A DNA stretch of 64,000 nt from Sorex araneus (GCF_027595985.1 NC_073306.1:99545426-99609425), one strand, 5' to 3'. Positions 44,776-57,815 are shown, numbered from the stretch's first letter. Program-made: numbers and translations. Notes: generated from the letters alone by a model not told the origin.

Positions 44776-45604
44776 AAATATCTGCAAGCACTGCCATGTG
44801 TTCTCTGAGCAAATTTGCCTCTAGTTAAGAATTAGTGGTATAGGGGAAAGGTGGGAAAGGTTTTGATATGACTTTTTTTTTTTTTTTTTAGGAAATGTAA
44901 GAAGGATTTTTTAGAAGTCTCCATATAGGAAAACCTTCAAATAACCATAGTCTTGGGCAAGAATTTTAACCTTTAGCATGAAATTTTAAAAACTTACATA
45001 GTACTTAAAACAAGGTTCATGCATATCTTACTATACAGTCCATCAGCCCAATGGTTTATTAAATTACATTCAATACTCATCATCATTTTGACTCTATCTT
45101 CAGTATTGTCTAGGAGCTCATCATGCAAATGATCAGGCTACCAATAATAGAATATAATACCCCACAAACAAACAAAATAATGGTATATGATGTTTGTTGT
45201 CATTCAGTGGGAAAGAGACAATGTCATCACCATTATAAATAATTATTAATAATTAAAATTAAAAACAAATATGAGTTAATGTGTTAATATTAAATAACTC
45301 CAAGAACTGATAAAATATTATTAAACATTTATTATTACTCATAATAAGAAATTTAGTAGGAAATTGGTAAGAAATATAACAAGCTTCTAGTTAGAAAGTT
45401 TTAGCTTAAGGTCTCTGATAGATTGCAATATCATGTCAGTTGTGACTCTTGTCATCTGAAGGTTTTAGTGGGAAAGGATTATACATTTCAAAATTTTCAC
45501 GGGCTGTCAATTAATGTTGGAAATTTGGTTCTTCTGCAGTTAAGAAAGAATAAATGTGTTCAGAATGAATAATATGCTATGAGACAATTATATAAAACTT
45601 TTTC
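44776..45604. other. AT-rich sequence, no feature
   Basis: AT-rich with A/T runs. No gene or recognised repeat. Confidence 0.5.
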
Positions 45605-45621
45605 AAAAATATTTTTAAAGA

Positions 45622-46727
45622 CCCCATCAAAAAATGGGGCGAAGAAATGAACAGAAACTTTACCAAGGAAGAAATACGAATGGCCAAAAGGCACATGAAA
45701 AAGTGCTCTACATCACTAATCATCAGAGAGATGCAGATCAAAACAACCATGAGATACCACCTCACACCACAGAGACTAGCACACATCCAAAAGAACAAAA
45801 GCAACCGCTGTTGGAGAGGATGTGGGGAGAAAGGGACCCTTCTTCACTGCTGGTGGGAATGCCGACTGGTTCAGCCCTTCTGGAAAACAATTTGGACGAT
45901 TCTCAAAAAATTAGATATTGAATTCCCATTTGACCCAGCAATACCACTGCTGGGAATATATCCCAGAGAGGCAAAAAAGTATAATCGAAACGACATCTGC
46001 ACATGTATGTTCATCGGGCACTGTTTACAATAGCCAGAATCTGGAAAAAACCCGAATGCCCCAGAACGGATGACTGGTTGAGGAAACTTTGGTACATCTA
46101 TACAATGGAATACTATGCAGCTGTTAGAAAAAAGGAGGTCAAGAATTTTGTAGTTAAGTGGATGGGCATGAAAAGTTTCATGCTGAGTGAAATGAGTCAG
46201 AAAGAGAGAGACAGACATAGAAAGATTGCACTCATCTATGGTATATAGAATAACAGAGTGGGAGACTAACACCCAAGAACTGTAGAAATAAGTACCAGGA
46301 GGTTGACTCCATGGCTTCGAGGCTGGCCTCACGTTCTGGGGAAAGGGCAACTCAGAGAAGCGATCACCAACTATATTGTAGTCGAAGGCCATGTGGGGGA
46401 AGGGAGTTGCGGGCTGAATGAGGGCTAGAGACTGAGCACAGGGGCCACTCAACACCTCTATTGCGGGCCATAGAAGCTAAATAGAGAGAGAGAACAGAAG
46501 GGAATGCCCTGCCACAGTGGCAGGGTGGGGTGGGGGGGAGATGGGATTGGGGAAGGTGGGAGGGACGCTGGGTTTACTGGTGGTGGAGAATGGGCACTGG
46601 TGAAGGGATGGGTTCCCGAACTTTGTATGAGGGAAGTATAAGCACAAAAGTGTATAAATCTGTAACTGCACCCTCACGGTGATTCTCTAATTAAAAATAA
46701 ATAAATTAAAAGAAAAAAAAAGTAAAA
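45622..46727 (+). mobile_element. young 5'-truncated L1, sense, with 17-bp TSD
   Basis: AAAAATATTTTTAAAGA at 45605-45621 and 46728-46744. Contains the last about 200 codons of ORF2, with the cysteine motif [18 protein letters not shown], then the 3' UTR and a poly(A). It is almost identical to 26.0-27.1 kb of the full-length L1. A one-base deletion near 46015 breaks the frame (45647-46033 against 46003-46248). Confidence 0.95.
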
Positions 46728-46744
46728 AAAAATATTTTTAAAGA

Positions 46745-47636
46745 GCAGTATTGTTCTTAATTAAAGGACACAGAAGAGAAATAAAAATCAAATGTATTTA
46801 TACACATTTGAACACATATACACAGATCTTGATATGATCCTGATTTTACAAAAAGTGATGAAAGACATTTGGGAGACAATGATGATTTGAATATCATCTG
46901 TATATCATATATTATTGTATTGATATCTCCACAAAATTTTATAAAAGAAAATATCAAAAAATAAACCATACAGATGAGATATTTTTATGTGCTATATTCA
47001 GATAATATAATTAATTAGCAATGTAAAGAAATAAAATATTGTTATAGTCTACTACATGGATAAAAAATTTTAGAAAGATTAAGAGATAAAAGGAAAAAGC
47101 TGCACTATAATGTGCATTTTATTTTATTTTTATGAATTTCCAAAAGAGGCAAAATGATTAATCATCTGGTTGCTTCTGGGGTTGAAACAGCATAAGGAAA
47201 AATTCTGAGTTGATAAAAATAACCTTTATCTTGGTATCTTGGTATAGACCTATGTGAATAGAGTCATGTTTATATGAACTCTTCAAAGATCAATTGAAAT
47301 ATATGCTTATAACTTGTGTATTTCTCTATGTAAATTGTATCTTAAATTTTTTGTCTTAAATATTAGCAGTGTTACATTTCATAATGATATTGTGAGTAGG
47401 AGAAATACCCTGAAGTGTTTTTTGATATAGCATGTTGATGTCTAAAATTGTTTCTAATGGTTCTGGAGAAGAGAGTGGACTATACAAAATATGATGAGGC
47501 AAATTAGGAAAAATCAACAAATGATAAATCTGGTGACAAGTAGACTGTAGATATTTTTTAATGAACTTTCCTGTAAGTCTGAAATTTTATTAACTAAAAA
47601 GGTGGAGTGAATATGAAATGTTAAATGTATTTAACA
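46745..47636. other. AT-rich sequence, no feature
   Basis: No repeat or gene recognised. Confidence 0.5.
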
Positions 47637-47810
47637 AGGGTCAGAGATAGCTCAGTTGACTAAGCATATACTTTGCATAGAGTAGTCATGTCAGCCACTT
47701 CATGATTGGGGGCAAGTGTCGCCAGGAGTGATACCCCAGTAGAGATAGAATTAGTCACTGGGTGGGGCCAAAACTCCCCTCCACCCCAAAAAACCCCCTC
47801 TTCCTTTAGC
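47637..47810 (+). mobile_element. decayed SINE, sense
   Basis: AGGGTCAGAGATAGCTCAGT and TACTTTGCATAGAGTAGTCA resemble a SINE head; GCCAGGAGTGATACCCC resembles the body. Confidence 0.5.
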
Positions 47811-47834
47811 CATGATTTACTCAGTAAAAGATAC

Positions 47835-48015
47835 TGGAGGGTTAGTACAGTAAGGCATAGTACAGCCTTGCATGCAGCTATGAGACTGCAACCCTGGTTG
47901 AATATCCTAGCTCTACATATGGTCCCCTGATTACCACCAATGGTCACTTCTGATCACAGACAAAGGAATAGTTCCCTAGCAATACTAGGTGTGACCTCAA
48001 AACAACAAATTTAAA
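47835..48015 (+). mobile_element. old SINE-A, sense
   Basis: GGAGGGTTAGTACAGTAAGG head, CATATGGTCCCCTGATTACC, tail GTGTGACCTCAAAACAACAA. Confidence 0.7.
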
Positions 48016-48368
48016 AAGGAACGTAAGACTGAAATTGATTACTATTGCAATACTGCATATTCACTCTGGTTTATTATGCCTGATTCCACTATATAAGTAT
48101 TATTAGTGCGATACTTAAATATACTTAAATAAGTATATAAGTGTAACATGCCTGACTCCACTATATAAGTATTATTATTATTATAAAAAATATTTATCCT
48201 ATCCTTTTGACGGGGGCAAGGTTTTTTATTATGATTTCAATAGAATATTGATCAAAGACTACAGGAAATATGACATACCTCCAGCAACTTTCTGAACCTT
48301 ATCAGGTCCCCTCTAACATTTACTAGGCATACATGTTTCTCCCATTTACTTAAACTTTTAATCTTTTT

Positions 48369-48532
48369 TGTTTTGTTTTGTTTTGTTTTGTTTGGGGGTC
48401 ACACCCGGCAATGCACTGGGGTTACTCCTGTCTCATGCACTCAGGAATTATTCCTGGCGGTGCTCGGGGACCATATGGGATGCTGGGGATCAAACCAAAA
48501 TGCCCTACCTGCTGTGCTATTGCTCCAGCCCC
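48369..48532 (-). mobile_element. SINE-A, antisense, with 17-bp TSD
   Basis: AAACTTTTAATCTTTTT at 48352-48368 and 48533-48549 (exact). The tail is a (TTTTG)n complement. The B-box region is partly deleted (GATCAAACCAAAATGCCC), but the head GCTATTGCTCCAGCCCC is good. Confidence 0.94.
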
Positions 48533-48549
48533 AAACTTTTAATCTTTTT

Positions 48550-49587
48550 CAGATCCCTTTTACTGCCTGGAAATTCCAGGTTCCCAAAGTTTCTGCACAG
48601 ACTGAAATTACAGTTCAAATGATCTGCCAAATGATCAACACTCTGGTCTGGTTTGTATGCTGAGATTGTCAAGCGTAAACTGGGTCTGGAAGGAGACAAA
48701 CACAATTACAGTGGGGCTCCTTCCATAAATGTCACAGGTGAGAAAGGGCAGGGGCATGGTCTGCTCTTGGATGGCAGCCCCTGGAGGGCAAAGGGAGAGC
48801 AGTTTTAATTCACTATGTAAATTATACCGGCTGTCAGGATGTCAGGGGGGTGAGGAAGCGAAGTTGTGAATTTATAGGGTAAATGTGTGAAAAGAAAAGG
48901 ATATGCCAGGTTCAGGTTAATTTACTACAAAGATTTTTTTTTTTTAGACAAAGTGTGCTCAGAAAATACCGACACCAGTTTTTGATACTTTGTGCTCAAA
49001 AGGCAATGGGGGAAAACATTATTTATTGTAAAATGCACATGGCAAATGAAAAGTGGGGTGCCAAATTTAAAAATGTGTCAAAAAATTAGTAGGATAGGTT
49101 AGGAGGCCATAGCAAAGTCTTGGGGCAGAACTATTATTGAAAACACCTTAAGGACAATCCATGTGACTGCCTGATAATGAAAAAAAAATGTTCATATTTT
49201 CTTAAAATGCTTTATCTCAGCATGAGGTTATCTCTATAATTACTAATGATAATATGAAAATTGTATATCTACGGAAATATGGTGATTCTCAGAAAACTTA
49301 TATGAATAGCTACATCTAGGCAAAGGGTAAAAAAAAGGAGATCAGGGCTTAAGGATGCTTGGGCGTTCTTCATTACAGGTTGGAAAATTAAGTCATCAGG
49401 GCTTAAGGATACTCAGTTCTTCATAATACGTTGCACTTTTCCACCAGGAAATCACTCCTCGGGTCTTGATTTTACAAAATGCTTCAAGCTTATCAGCTAC
49501 TTTTACATTTCCCCTCACATTTGGATCTCACCACTATGAAAGGCATAGACAGTAGGCATTATAATATGTTTTGTATCTGGGGACACT
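48550..49587. other. no feature recognised
   Basis: Unique AT-rich sequence on both strands. A short direct repeat of ATCAGGGCTTAAGGAT occurs at about 49342 and 49396. Confidence 0.5.
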
Positions 49588-49752
49588 GAAACTTTGATTT
49601 GGGGACCACACCCAGCAGTAATTAGGTCTTACTCCTGGTACTGCACTCAGGGAACACTTCTGGCAGGGCTCAAGGGGCCATATGACATCCTGAGAATTGA
49701 ACCCAAGTTAGCTGCTTGCAAGGCAAGAACCTTGCCTGCTGTACTGTATCCT
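49588..49752 (-). mobile_element. old SINE-A, antisense
   Basis: GGGGACCACACCCAGCAGTA, AGAATTGAACCCAAGTTAGC, GCTTGCAAGGCAAGAACC. Confidence 0.8.
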
Positions 49753-49900
49753 TTAAAACATATATTTTAATAGGGAAATTTGTGTGGACTCAAAGAAGGA
49801 GGATATTAGACATGGTCTGGGAATTCTAATAGGTTCATAATGTTAAGATTGGTTAAGATTGTGTTTGCATCAAGGAGATAGACTAAGAGAACAGATTCTT

Positions 49901-50169
49901 TTTTTATATATAATGTACGAGTACTGCTATTTATTCAGCCATTGATTAAGCTGATTGAATTGGGCATGAACTCCACATTACTTTTACTTTATTCAGAATG
50001 TTAATTTAATTTAATTTTATTATTTTATTGTTATTTTTTTATTCACTTTGAGATACAGATACAAAGCTTTCATGTTTGAGTTTTGGTCATACAATCATAA
50101 AACACCCATCCTTTCACCAGTGCACATTTTCCACCTCCAAAATCCCCAGTATTCCCTACCCCCACCCCC
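49901..50169 (-). mobile_element. L1 3'-end insertion with 3' transduction, antisense
   Basis: TSD GAGAACAGATTCTT at 49887-49900 and 50170-50183. The high-coordinate part (about 50030-50169) is an L1 3' UTR. Between it and the target-side T run lie about 110 unrelated bases carrying a minus-strand AATAAA (49930-49935), about 25-30 nt before the poly(A) site. This is the layout expected from read-through transcription past the L1 signal. Confidence 0.7.
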
Positions 50170-50183
50170 GAGAACAGATTCTT

Positions 50184-51639
50184 GACTGTGGAATATATTA
50201 GGGAAAATATTGTATCCAACAGGTTACACCAAAGGCCCAGGGTGCATACATCATTTAGTCAAGGGCAATCTGAGGATAGTATTTTACTGTATTTTTTCTC
50301 AGGGTAATTGACTTGCCTGAAAGTATTCATTTCAGCCAGCTAAGGAATTCCTTACCTCACTAAACTAAGCTCTTTCTCTTTACTTACTTCACTTTTCCTG
50401 CTTGCTTCAATATGCAGTGTGGAGGAAATTGGAGCTTACAGATAATAATAAAAATAAGTGAGTTTAAGTCACAGCCTTAGGAGGTCTGTGTTACAACTCT
50501 TGTATGACCTCCAACTTCTCTGAATTTAATGTAATTATCAGAAAACTAAAGGGGACTACTTAAAACAAACGCATCCTAACTCTTCCTAATTCCGTCATCT
50601 TAATAGAACACTCTTTCCTCAGCACCTCCTATATATGACCTTTCAGCATCATCTTGTTCATACATATGCCCTCAGTTTTGTCTAGCCAAGTGGACAAAGA
50701 AAACTCCTGTGTCTTGCTGATCATGGTTTGTTGGAAAAGTGCTTTAAGTGTCATTTCTACTTTTTAAGAAACTACCTGATGGTATTGTGTTCCCTTTTTC
50801 TCAGTTTCCCAGCAACAATGCTGCTATATAATTCACTATTATTTTCAGGTAGAGAAGCTCACTAGGTGCCTTTGGATCTGGAATCACACCTAGGTATCTT
50901 TGAAGATTATGTCCTAGTGGCTTTAATAATGTGGAATATAGCAAAGATTATTTTTTTACTTCAGACATGTTATGTATTTATTTGCTAATAGTTTGCAAAT
51001 GCCTTTTTTAATGTGGAAAAGAAACAGTGTAGAGTCTCATTCCCCAAGAATTGTACATATTTTAAGTGACCCATGTTATGTGAGAGTCATTTCTCATGTC
51101 TCCTTCAATAGCAAAGCCATCTCTTAACTCACGGTAACCATTCAGGATTGTCTGTAAAGGGGGTATTTCCGGCCAGAAAAAGTACGGAGTGGGCTGGGAA
51201 AGGGAGGAAATTCTCACCCTAAGAATTATGTCATTGTTAAAATAAGTTCTATTTGGTGAAGTGTAGCCAACCTATAGAGATATCCTTATTTCTGACATTC
51301 CTAATATATTTTTCTGCCGAGGAGTGATGGCATGACTGAGTTGATAAAATCAGTACCCTTTTGGATTTTATGAACTATTTAAATTATATTAAGTATATGA
51401 AAACTATAACAATATAATTTATCTGGAACATGAATATATACAAATAGTAATAAAATTGTCTGAGACTGTGGGCCAACACCCCCAAGTAGATCCATATTAT
51501 ATTTATAGAAACCTACAGTTATTTGTATTGTTAGATCACTCAAGGAAACAGGTAAAAATAAATGGATGAGTACTATATTCTGTCAAATTGCAGATATACC
51601 CTGAAAATCGTGAGCTTTATTGTTGGTTTTATTTTATTT
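50184..51639. other. no gene recognised
   Basis: Unique AT-rich sequence. No repeats of note. Confidence 0.5.
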
Positions 51640-51822
51640 TATTTATTTATTTTTCTTTGCTTTTTGGGTCACATCCAGCGATGCTCAGGGGTTACTCCTG
51701 GCTTTGCACTCAGGAATTACTCCTGGCAGTGCTTGGGGGACCATATGGGATGCCGGGGATTGAACCTGGGTCAGCCGCGTGCAAGGCAAACGCCCTACCC
51801 GCTGTGCTATCCGCTCCGGCCC
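51640..51822 (-). mobile_element. SINE-A, antisense, well preserved
   Basis: TTTTTGGGTCACATCCAGCG through GATTGAACCTGGGTCAGCCG to GCTATCCGCTCCGGCCCC. Near-consensus. Imperfect flanking TGGTTTTATT / TGGTTTGATT repeats. Confidence 0.93.
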
Positions 51823-52309
51823 CTGGTTTGATTTTTATTAGAGGGTATAAGACTGTAACTGGAAGCTAAGTGAAAAATTTCCAGTAGCCCAAAGCACTTC
51901 TTATTTCTCAGGCACAGAATCACTTTATGTAAATGTGCTCAGTTCCACAGAAAAGCAGTGAGAAAGTCATTGACTTTGAATTTTGCATGCCTTAAAGCAA
52001 ATGTCTAGGTTCACAATAGTCTCTATTCTGGTCATTTAAGACAGATGGGGGGGAGGGAAACATATGGGCTAGGCAACTGAGTTCACAAATATAACTTTGT
52101 CTACCTTCAACTTCCTGGCACTCTAAGATTTACATCAGATTACAAACCCATTTTTGCTTTTAAAATCAAGTGATTACCTTTCTTCCATCTGCATATCTTT
52201 TGTCCCCTTTGTTTTATAGTGAAGCAAATAGTTTTATTTAGGAAATATGAGAGGGAGTGATAGGTGGGGAGAGAAAGACAGGGCAGGGGAAGGAGAGGGG
52301 TGGAAGGGC

Positions 52310-52322
52310 TGGAGAGAGAGAG

Positions 52323-52372
<50 letters not shown>
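52310..52372 (+). repeat. GA microsatellite
   Basis: About 25 GA units after a GAAA-rich start. The surrounding 51823-52833 has no gene. Confidence 0.95.
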
Positions 52373-52376
<4 letters not shown>

Positions 52377-52833
52377 ATAATTATGCACCGTAGGCTGGGA
52401 TGCTGGCAACTCCAGAATAATGTTCACCAGTCTGTATTTCTTTAAAATCTAATGCCTGTCTCGGTTTTATGGCCACAAAATCTATAATGCCATGTTATTT
52501 GTTCCCTCTACTGTGTAGAAGTACTCTTGGAGCTAATTCATAGTGTCACTTGTTAAGAGGCCATTTTATTAAAGAGTTGAGATTTTCTGAGAAAAACAAT
52601 TATTTAATTGATACCCAGTGGGGATGAGTGAGGAGTGGTGTTTCCTCTTCAGCCTAGCTCTGTAGTTGCATGATGTAGCAAATACTTTCAGGGAAAGGGG
52701 CAATTCCAGAGTGAAGCACACGGGAGCTATTATTAGTGTTTAGAAGAGTAAAACCAACGGTGCACAGATATAATATAATGCTGCTTTGACGTATTTTTTC
52801 TTTTCTGTTTTTTTTCCTTTTTCTCTTTTATCT

Positions 52834-52951
52834 TCTTCCTTCCTTCCTTCCTTCCTTCCTTCCTTCCTTCCTTCCTTCCTTCCTTCCTTCCTTCCTTCCT
52901 TCCTTCCTTCCTTCCTTCCTTCCTTCCTTCCTTCCTTCCTTCCTTCCTTCC
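52834..52951 (+). repeat. (CCTT)n microsatellite
   Basis: Nearly pure CCTT units. Open frames on both strands here are low-complexity artefacts. Confidence 0.97.
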
Positions 52952-53009
52952 TCCCTTCTTTTCTTTCTTCCTTCCTCCCTCCCTCCATCCTTTCTTCCCT
53001 CTCTTTTGA

Positions 53010-53145
53010 TTCTCACTTAGTGGTTAGATTCTTGGCTCAGAGTTTGGGGTTAACTCCTGGTGATACTTTGGTTTCTAGAGGTGCTGGGATTGAACACAGG
53101 CCTCCTGCATGCAAAGCATCAATATATTCTCTCACCTTGTACTGT
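53010..53145 (-). mobile_element. decayed SINE, antisense
   Basis: GTTAACTCCTGGTGATACTT, GGGATTGAACACAGGCC and GCATGCAAAGCATC keep the SINE-A order weakly. Confidence 0.5.
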
Positions 53146-53324
53146 TTTGATAGACCTGTGTCTGTCACCTTGGGCAATGACCATCAAGAAATAGATTAAT
53201 TTATCTTAGAAATGCAATATATATTCCAAGCTATACAACCTAACTTTGACTTTTTGATTTCCATATTCTTTATTTCCCAGTGAAAGTAAACCCATTTTCT
53301 ATACTAAATAAAAATTGGCAATAA

Positions 53325-53548
53325 CAGGCCAGAAAGATAGCACAGGACACATGATGCTTGGTGCTTGCTTCATATGTTCAATATATTCAACCCCAAATTG
53401 ATCCCTGACACCTCATATGATTCCCCTAGAGGTGGATCTTCTGACAGTAGATCACTTCTCCTATCAGAAGTGATCCATGAGCACAGAGTCAGGAGTGAGC
53501 CCTGAGAACTGTGGGGTATGGCCCACAAGCAAAACAAAACAAACAGGA
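53325..53548 (+). mobile_element. old SINE-A with internal duplication, sense
   Basis: GGCCAGAAAGATAGCACAGG head, AAGCAAAACAAAACAAAC tail. The centre holds an inverted stretch (GATCACTTCTCCTATCAGAAGTGATC), longer than the usual body. Confidence 0.65.
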
Positions 53549-53554
53549 CAGAAA

Positions 53555-54215
53555 CAGAATATGCTGTTGAAGGTGTTGAGAAAAAAAACCTCAGATACTG
53601 TTAATGGAACTGTTAACTGATTCAATTTTTATGAAAAACAGTAGATTTTTTGGTAAAAATCAAATTATTTCTAAAAACATTAAAAGATCTACCATATTAT
53701 TCGGCTATTACACTCAAGGAATCTATTCAAAGGAAAAATGTATAATTCTAGAAGATTCATGCCTACTTATGACACCATTTACAAAAGCCAAGATATGGTA
53801 TATGAACAGTATTGAAAACCATTCAACTATAAGAGAAGATGAAAGCCTCAACTTTGTGTTAACATGGAGCTAAAGGATTAAGATTAAAGTTTCTAACTAT
53901 AGAAAATCAGAAGGAAAAATTTAAATACCAGATGATCTCACTTGATTTTGTGTTTTATATAAGGAAACACGTAAAGTGAACAAAGCCAAATAAGAGAAAA
54001 CACTTAGGCTTTGTGGAATTGTGGTTGCCAAATCAGGCATGGGAAATGAACTGACAGGGTCCAGAATGTCCAGAAGACTGTGGTGGAGGGATATTGACAC
54101 TCTGGTGGGTGAATGTGGTGTGATAACTCTACATCTGTAAATCACACAATCTTGTAGTTACCTCAACAAAATTCTTAAAATTCGATTAATTAAATATAAA
54201 ATAATTAGATTTTTT
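53555..54215 (+). mobile_element. old L1 ORF2 3' end and 3' UTR, sense
   Basis: 53604-53873 encodes a decayed L1 ORF2 C-terminus (YYTQGIYSKE, IWYMNSIENHSTIRE-like). It is followed by CCAGATGATCTCACTTGATT and an A-rich 3' UTR. Ancient copy. Confidence 0.75.
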
Positions 54216-54304
54216 TTTAAAAAAGATGAGCCTATTCTAATTCCCTATTGTGCCAGTCTTCTTTACCCACAAAAATGCTGGCTGAATGATAAGATAATCT
54301 TTCC

Positions 54305-54472
54305 AAGGCTGGATTAGTCGTATAATTTTTCGGGCCCTTGCCTTGTATGCAACCAACCCAGGTTCCATCCCAGACAAGCGGGGTGGTCCCCTGAACTCAG
54401 CCAGGAGTGATCCCTGAGAGCAGAGACACCCTGAGCCCAACCGGTGTGGCCCCATAACAAAATAAAATAGAA
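54305..54472 (+). mobile_element. SINE-A, sense, head-decayed
   Basis: GCCCTTGCCTTGTATGCAAC, GGTTCCATCCCAG, GCCAGGAGTGATCCCTGAG, tail CCCCATAACAAAATAAAATA. Confidence 0.75.
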
Positions 54473-55527
54473 CCAGCTTTCCCAGTGGCATCATGGGAAA
54501 AAAATGATTGTATAAGATCTCTTCTTTTTATGACCTGAAAACCCACCAAACCTGGTCTCTTTTTCATCTTGTACCATTATCTGCCTGGTGGCTCCACAGT
54601 CATTCTGGCTACTTTCATCTCCTGGAATGTTCCTTAATTTCTCATGCTTATGAAGTTTTGTACATGTTGTTCTCCTCTACCTGAATCACTTCTTTTCCTG
54701 ACAAATTTCCTGGTTAGCAAATTAAACTTTACTCATTCTCAAATACTCAGTACTTCAATGATATTAGTCTTGACACCCTCTTTTGCTAAGCACCCATGTT
54801 ACATATGTACTTCTCTGCAGACTACTTTCCACAGTGACTATACTTCTAATATTTATTCAGTGGCATTGCTGTCCTTCTCTAGAACGTGAACTTCTGCAGT
54901 TTCCAGGTTTTATCGGTTTTTGTTCATATCTTTAACCTCAACATTAAGCCAAGGACATAGAATACATTGATCTCAATAAATGCCTGTTATTATTGATGTG
55001 AAGGAATGCATGCTTTACCCTATTGGGTACAATTGTCTTTCAGAGCTTAGTTTAAAAGAACTGTCCAAATGTGACATCAAGTAATAGTTCGCATCAAGTT
55101 CACTGGAAATTAAGAATCTTTGCTTTTTTTCAGGCGGCTGCTGATTGAGAACAACCCTCTTCCCTTTTTAAATGGTTTTTATTCATTATCCTGTACCTAC
55201 TGAGAAGCTTCATCCTCACTGGGACTACCTACTAGGCATCACGCTGCAGTATCAGTCTCAGATATAATGCATGTCTGACATCTACTGGTCATAGAGGGGA
55301 GTACTACTAAATCTATGACAAGATATTTATTTGTTGGAGAAATCTTTCCGACTGCGAAAGCTCTATGGGATTTAGATTCCAACACACCTGAACATTTCAT
55401 TTGGGAAGCCTTTCTTCTTGGCTTCTCTTTTGATCACTGAAGGTGATACAGCTAGTTGATTACATCAGGGCCATACAGCTAATTGTGTACGGCCCCAACT
55501 CTAACCTAGACAAAATCAGGCTATTTT
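54473..55527. other. no feature recognised
   Basis: Unique sequence. No gene seen. Confidence 0.5.
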
Positions 55528-55719
55528 GTTTTTGTTTCTGTTTTTTTCATTGAGTTTTTGGGAAGTGGGGCGGGGATCATTCAGGGTTTACTTCTGGCTC
55601 TGAGCTCGGGGACCACTCCTTGCGGTGCTGGGGAGACTATTTGGGGTACCCTGGATGGAACTGGGCTGCCTATTTGCAAGGCAAGTGCCCTACCTTCTGA
55701 ACTATGGTTCCAGCCCTTT
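55528..55719 (-). mobile_element. old SINE-A, antisense
   Basis: T-rich tail complement, GACCACTCCTTGCGGTGCTG, GCAAGGCAAGTGCCCTACC and a GGTTCCAGCCC head. Confidence 0.78.
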
Positions 55720-56742
55720 TGTTGTTGTTCTTAGGAGAATTCTGAATGCTAAGCAAAGTACATCTGATTAACAATGCTGACCTTAATTTTTAAAAAACAA
55801 ATGGAACACCTGAAACTTGTTTCAGGTTACATGCCAGCAATCTCTGATTCTTCTCTTTCACATTCCAGAATGGATCTGAATTTCTGCCCACAGATTCACT
55901 ATGTCTAAAGTCAAATTATATGGGACCATTTGAAACAAGCTAACTTAAAAATTTTGAATTTCACATCAAATAATTGGGCTAAGATATATGGTAGGGTTTG
56001 TGTTGCATGGTGTTGGATTGTATGCCAACAACAAGATTTTGAAAAATTAAAAACATACCAGATGTGTATGTCCCAAAAGCCATGATTGTTAACAGAAAAA
56101 CTGACAACTTTTAACTAAAAGACCAAAAAACTGCCATCCTAACTAGAGTAGACAAGATTGTTGTACCTTCCAGAACAGCTAGCTGTTCTGTGACCTGGCA
56201 AAAATTGACTGGGAAAAAAAAAATGTGAGATTGTCCAATAGCTATTACTTTTATCTACTTCAAGGGGCTAGATTTAACCATAGTCATCTTTTATTCAGGT
56301 GTGGTTTACATGAAAACAAGCCTCTTAACATTCCTGCAGTCAATCCAGAATTAAAAAAAAAACAACAAACATCTTAGCACCTGCCAGGAAGATCTTCTCT
56401 TGCCTTGATGGTTTTGAGAACCAAGCACTCCAGAGAGCGTTTCCTTCTGAAATGAAGGAAAGAAGTGGTTTTCTAGAAGTATTCACTGAGTACTTCCAAA
56501 AATTTTCCTGGTACTCTTCAGCTCAGAGTGTACTTTAAAAGATCTTTGCTCAAAATAGTACTCATCGCTAATTAATGGATATTGACTGGTAATTTCATTC
56601 TGTAAGAAGTAAAAGTATCACCTTTACTTTAAACCCCATAACAAATGTGTTAAGTAAAATGGTACAGGGTCCCAGAAGATTAAGGATAAATTAAGGTACT
56701 ATTTTAGTTCATATAAGATTGAGACAAAAAAAGACAAAAAAA
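55720..56742. other. no feature recognised
   Basis: Unique AT-rich sequence. Confidence 0.5.
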
Positions 56743-56868
56743 AGGTAGCTTGCCAGGCTTTGCTGTATGGGCAGAATACTCTTGGTAGCTTGCCAGGCTT
56801 TTCTAGAGGGACGGAGGAATTGAACCCTGGTCGGCCGTGTGTAAGGCAAATGCCGTACCCGCTGTTAG
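56743..56868 (-). mobile_element. SINE-B, antisense, 3'-truncated
   Basis: GGTAGCTTGCCAGGCTTTGC repeated, GGAATTGAACCCTGGTCGGC, AAATGCCGTACCCGCTG. The RTE-like tail and the outermost head are missing. Confidence 0.85.
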
Positions 56869-57399
56869 ACATAAGTGTCTAAAATCTAAACCAGATAATT
56901 AAGTTAAAAATGTTTTTTATACTTCAGATTTGAAAAAGGATTAATAGTCCTGTTATAGTGGATATTTTTAATTGAAAAAAGTTTGAAACTATATTCAAAT
57001 TCCTCCACTTAGGATATTTATGTAATACCAGTTATTACTATATCCTTAATTAGGAAACAGACTGTTAACATATAGGATATTTGCATAGATGGTTGTGATG
57101 TAGCTAAAATAAACATAAATGTAAGTATCTGTAATTCTTCTAATTTCTCAGAGTCACTGAGAATAGGAGTTGGTGAAAGAATAATCAACCCTTGATGCAG
57201 TACCCAGCACATAGGTATTCAGCAACTTTTGTGGGTGTGAATGATTGGGTATGCACATTACTTACACATTTATCAGTCAATACTAGAAGGTATTGATACA
57301 ATACTACTTCTTGTGGTTTTAACATGTAACAGTATATGTATTCTTTTCCCGGGTCCATCCTTACTCTGTTAAACTTAGATTCTTGCTCAAAAAATATTC

Positions 57400-57815
57400 T
57401 GGTTTAAAACTAGAAGGATTACTGGAGACATTGGTGGTGGGGGGCTGGAGCTATAGCACAGTGGTTGGGCTTTCGCCTTTCATGAGGCCAACCCATGTTC
57501 GATTCCTCCGCCCCTCTCGGAGAGCCCGGCAAGCTACTGAGAGTATCGAGCCCGCACGGCAGAGCCTGGCAAGCTACCCGTGCATATTGGATATGCCAAA
57601 AACAGTAAAAATAAGTCTCTCAGTGAGAGACGTTACTGGTGCCAGCTCGAACAAATCGATGAGCAACGACAGTGACAGTGATTGGAGGTGGGAAATTTAT
57701 ACCTGTGGACGGATCAATGGGTGTTGGAACATTGTATGACTAAAACCCAATCATGAAGCTTTGTAACTATGTATCTCATGGTAATTCAAGAAAAATAAAA
57801 TAAAAGACATAAATA
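57400..57815 (+). mobile_element. L1 3' end, sense, interrupted by SINE-B
   Basis: ACTGGAGACATTGGTGGTGG before the SINE continues after it as CGGATCAATGGGTGTTGGAA and CATTGTATGACTAAAACCCA, ending in GTATCTCATGGTAATTCAAG and an A-rich tail. Confidence 0.75.
57442..57680 (+). mobile_element. SINE-B, sense, with TSD
   Basis: Complete: GGGCTGGAGCTATAGCACAG head to AACAAATCGATGAGCAACGA and GTGACA repeats. TSD ATTGGTGGTGGG (57430-57441) against ATTGGAGGTGGG (57681-57692). Confidence 0.94.
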
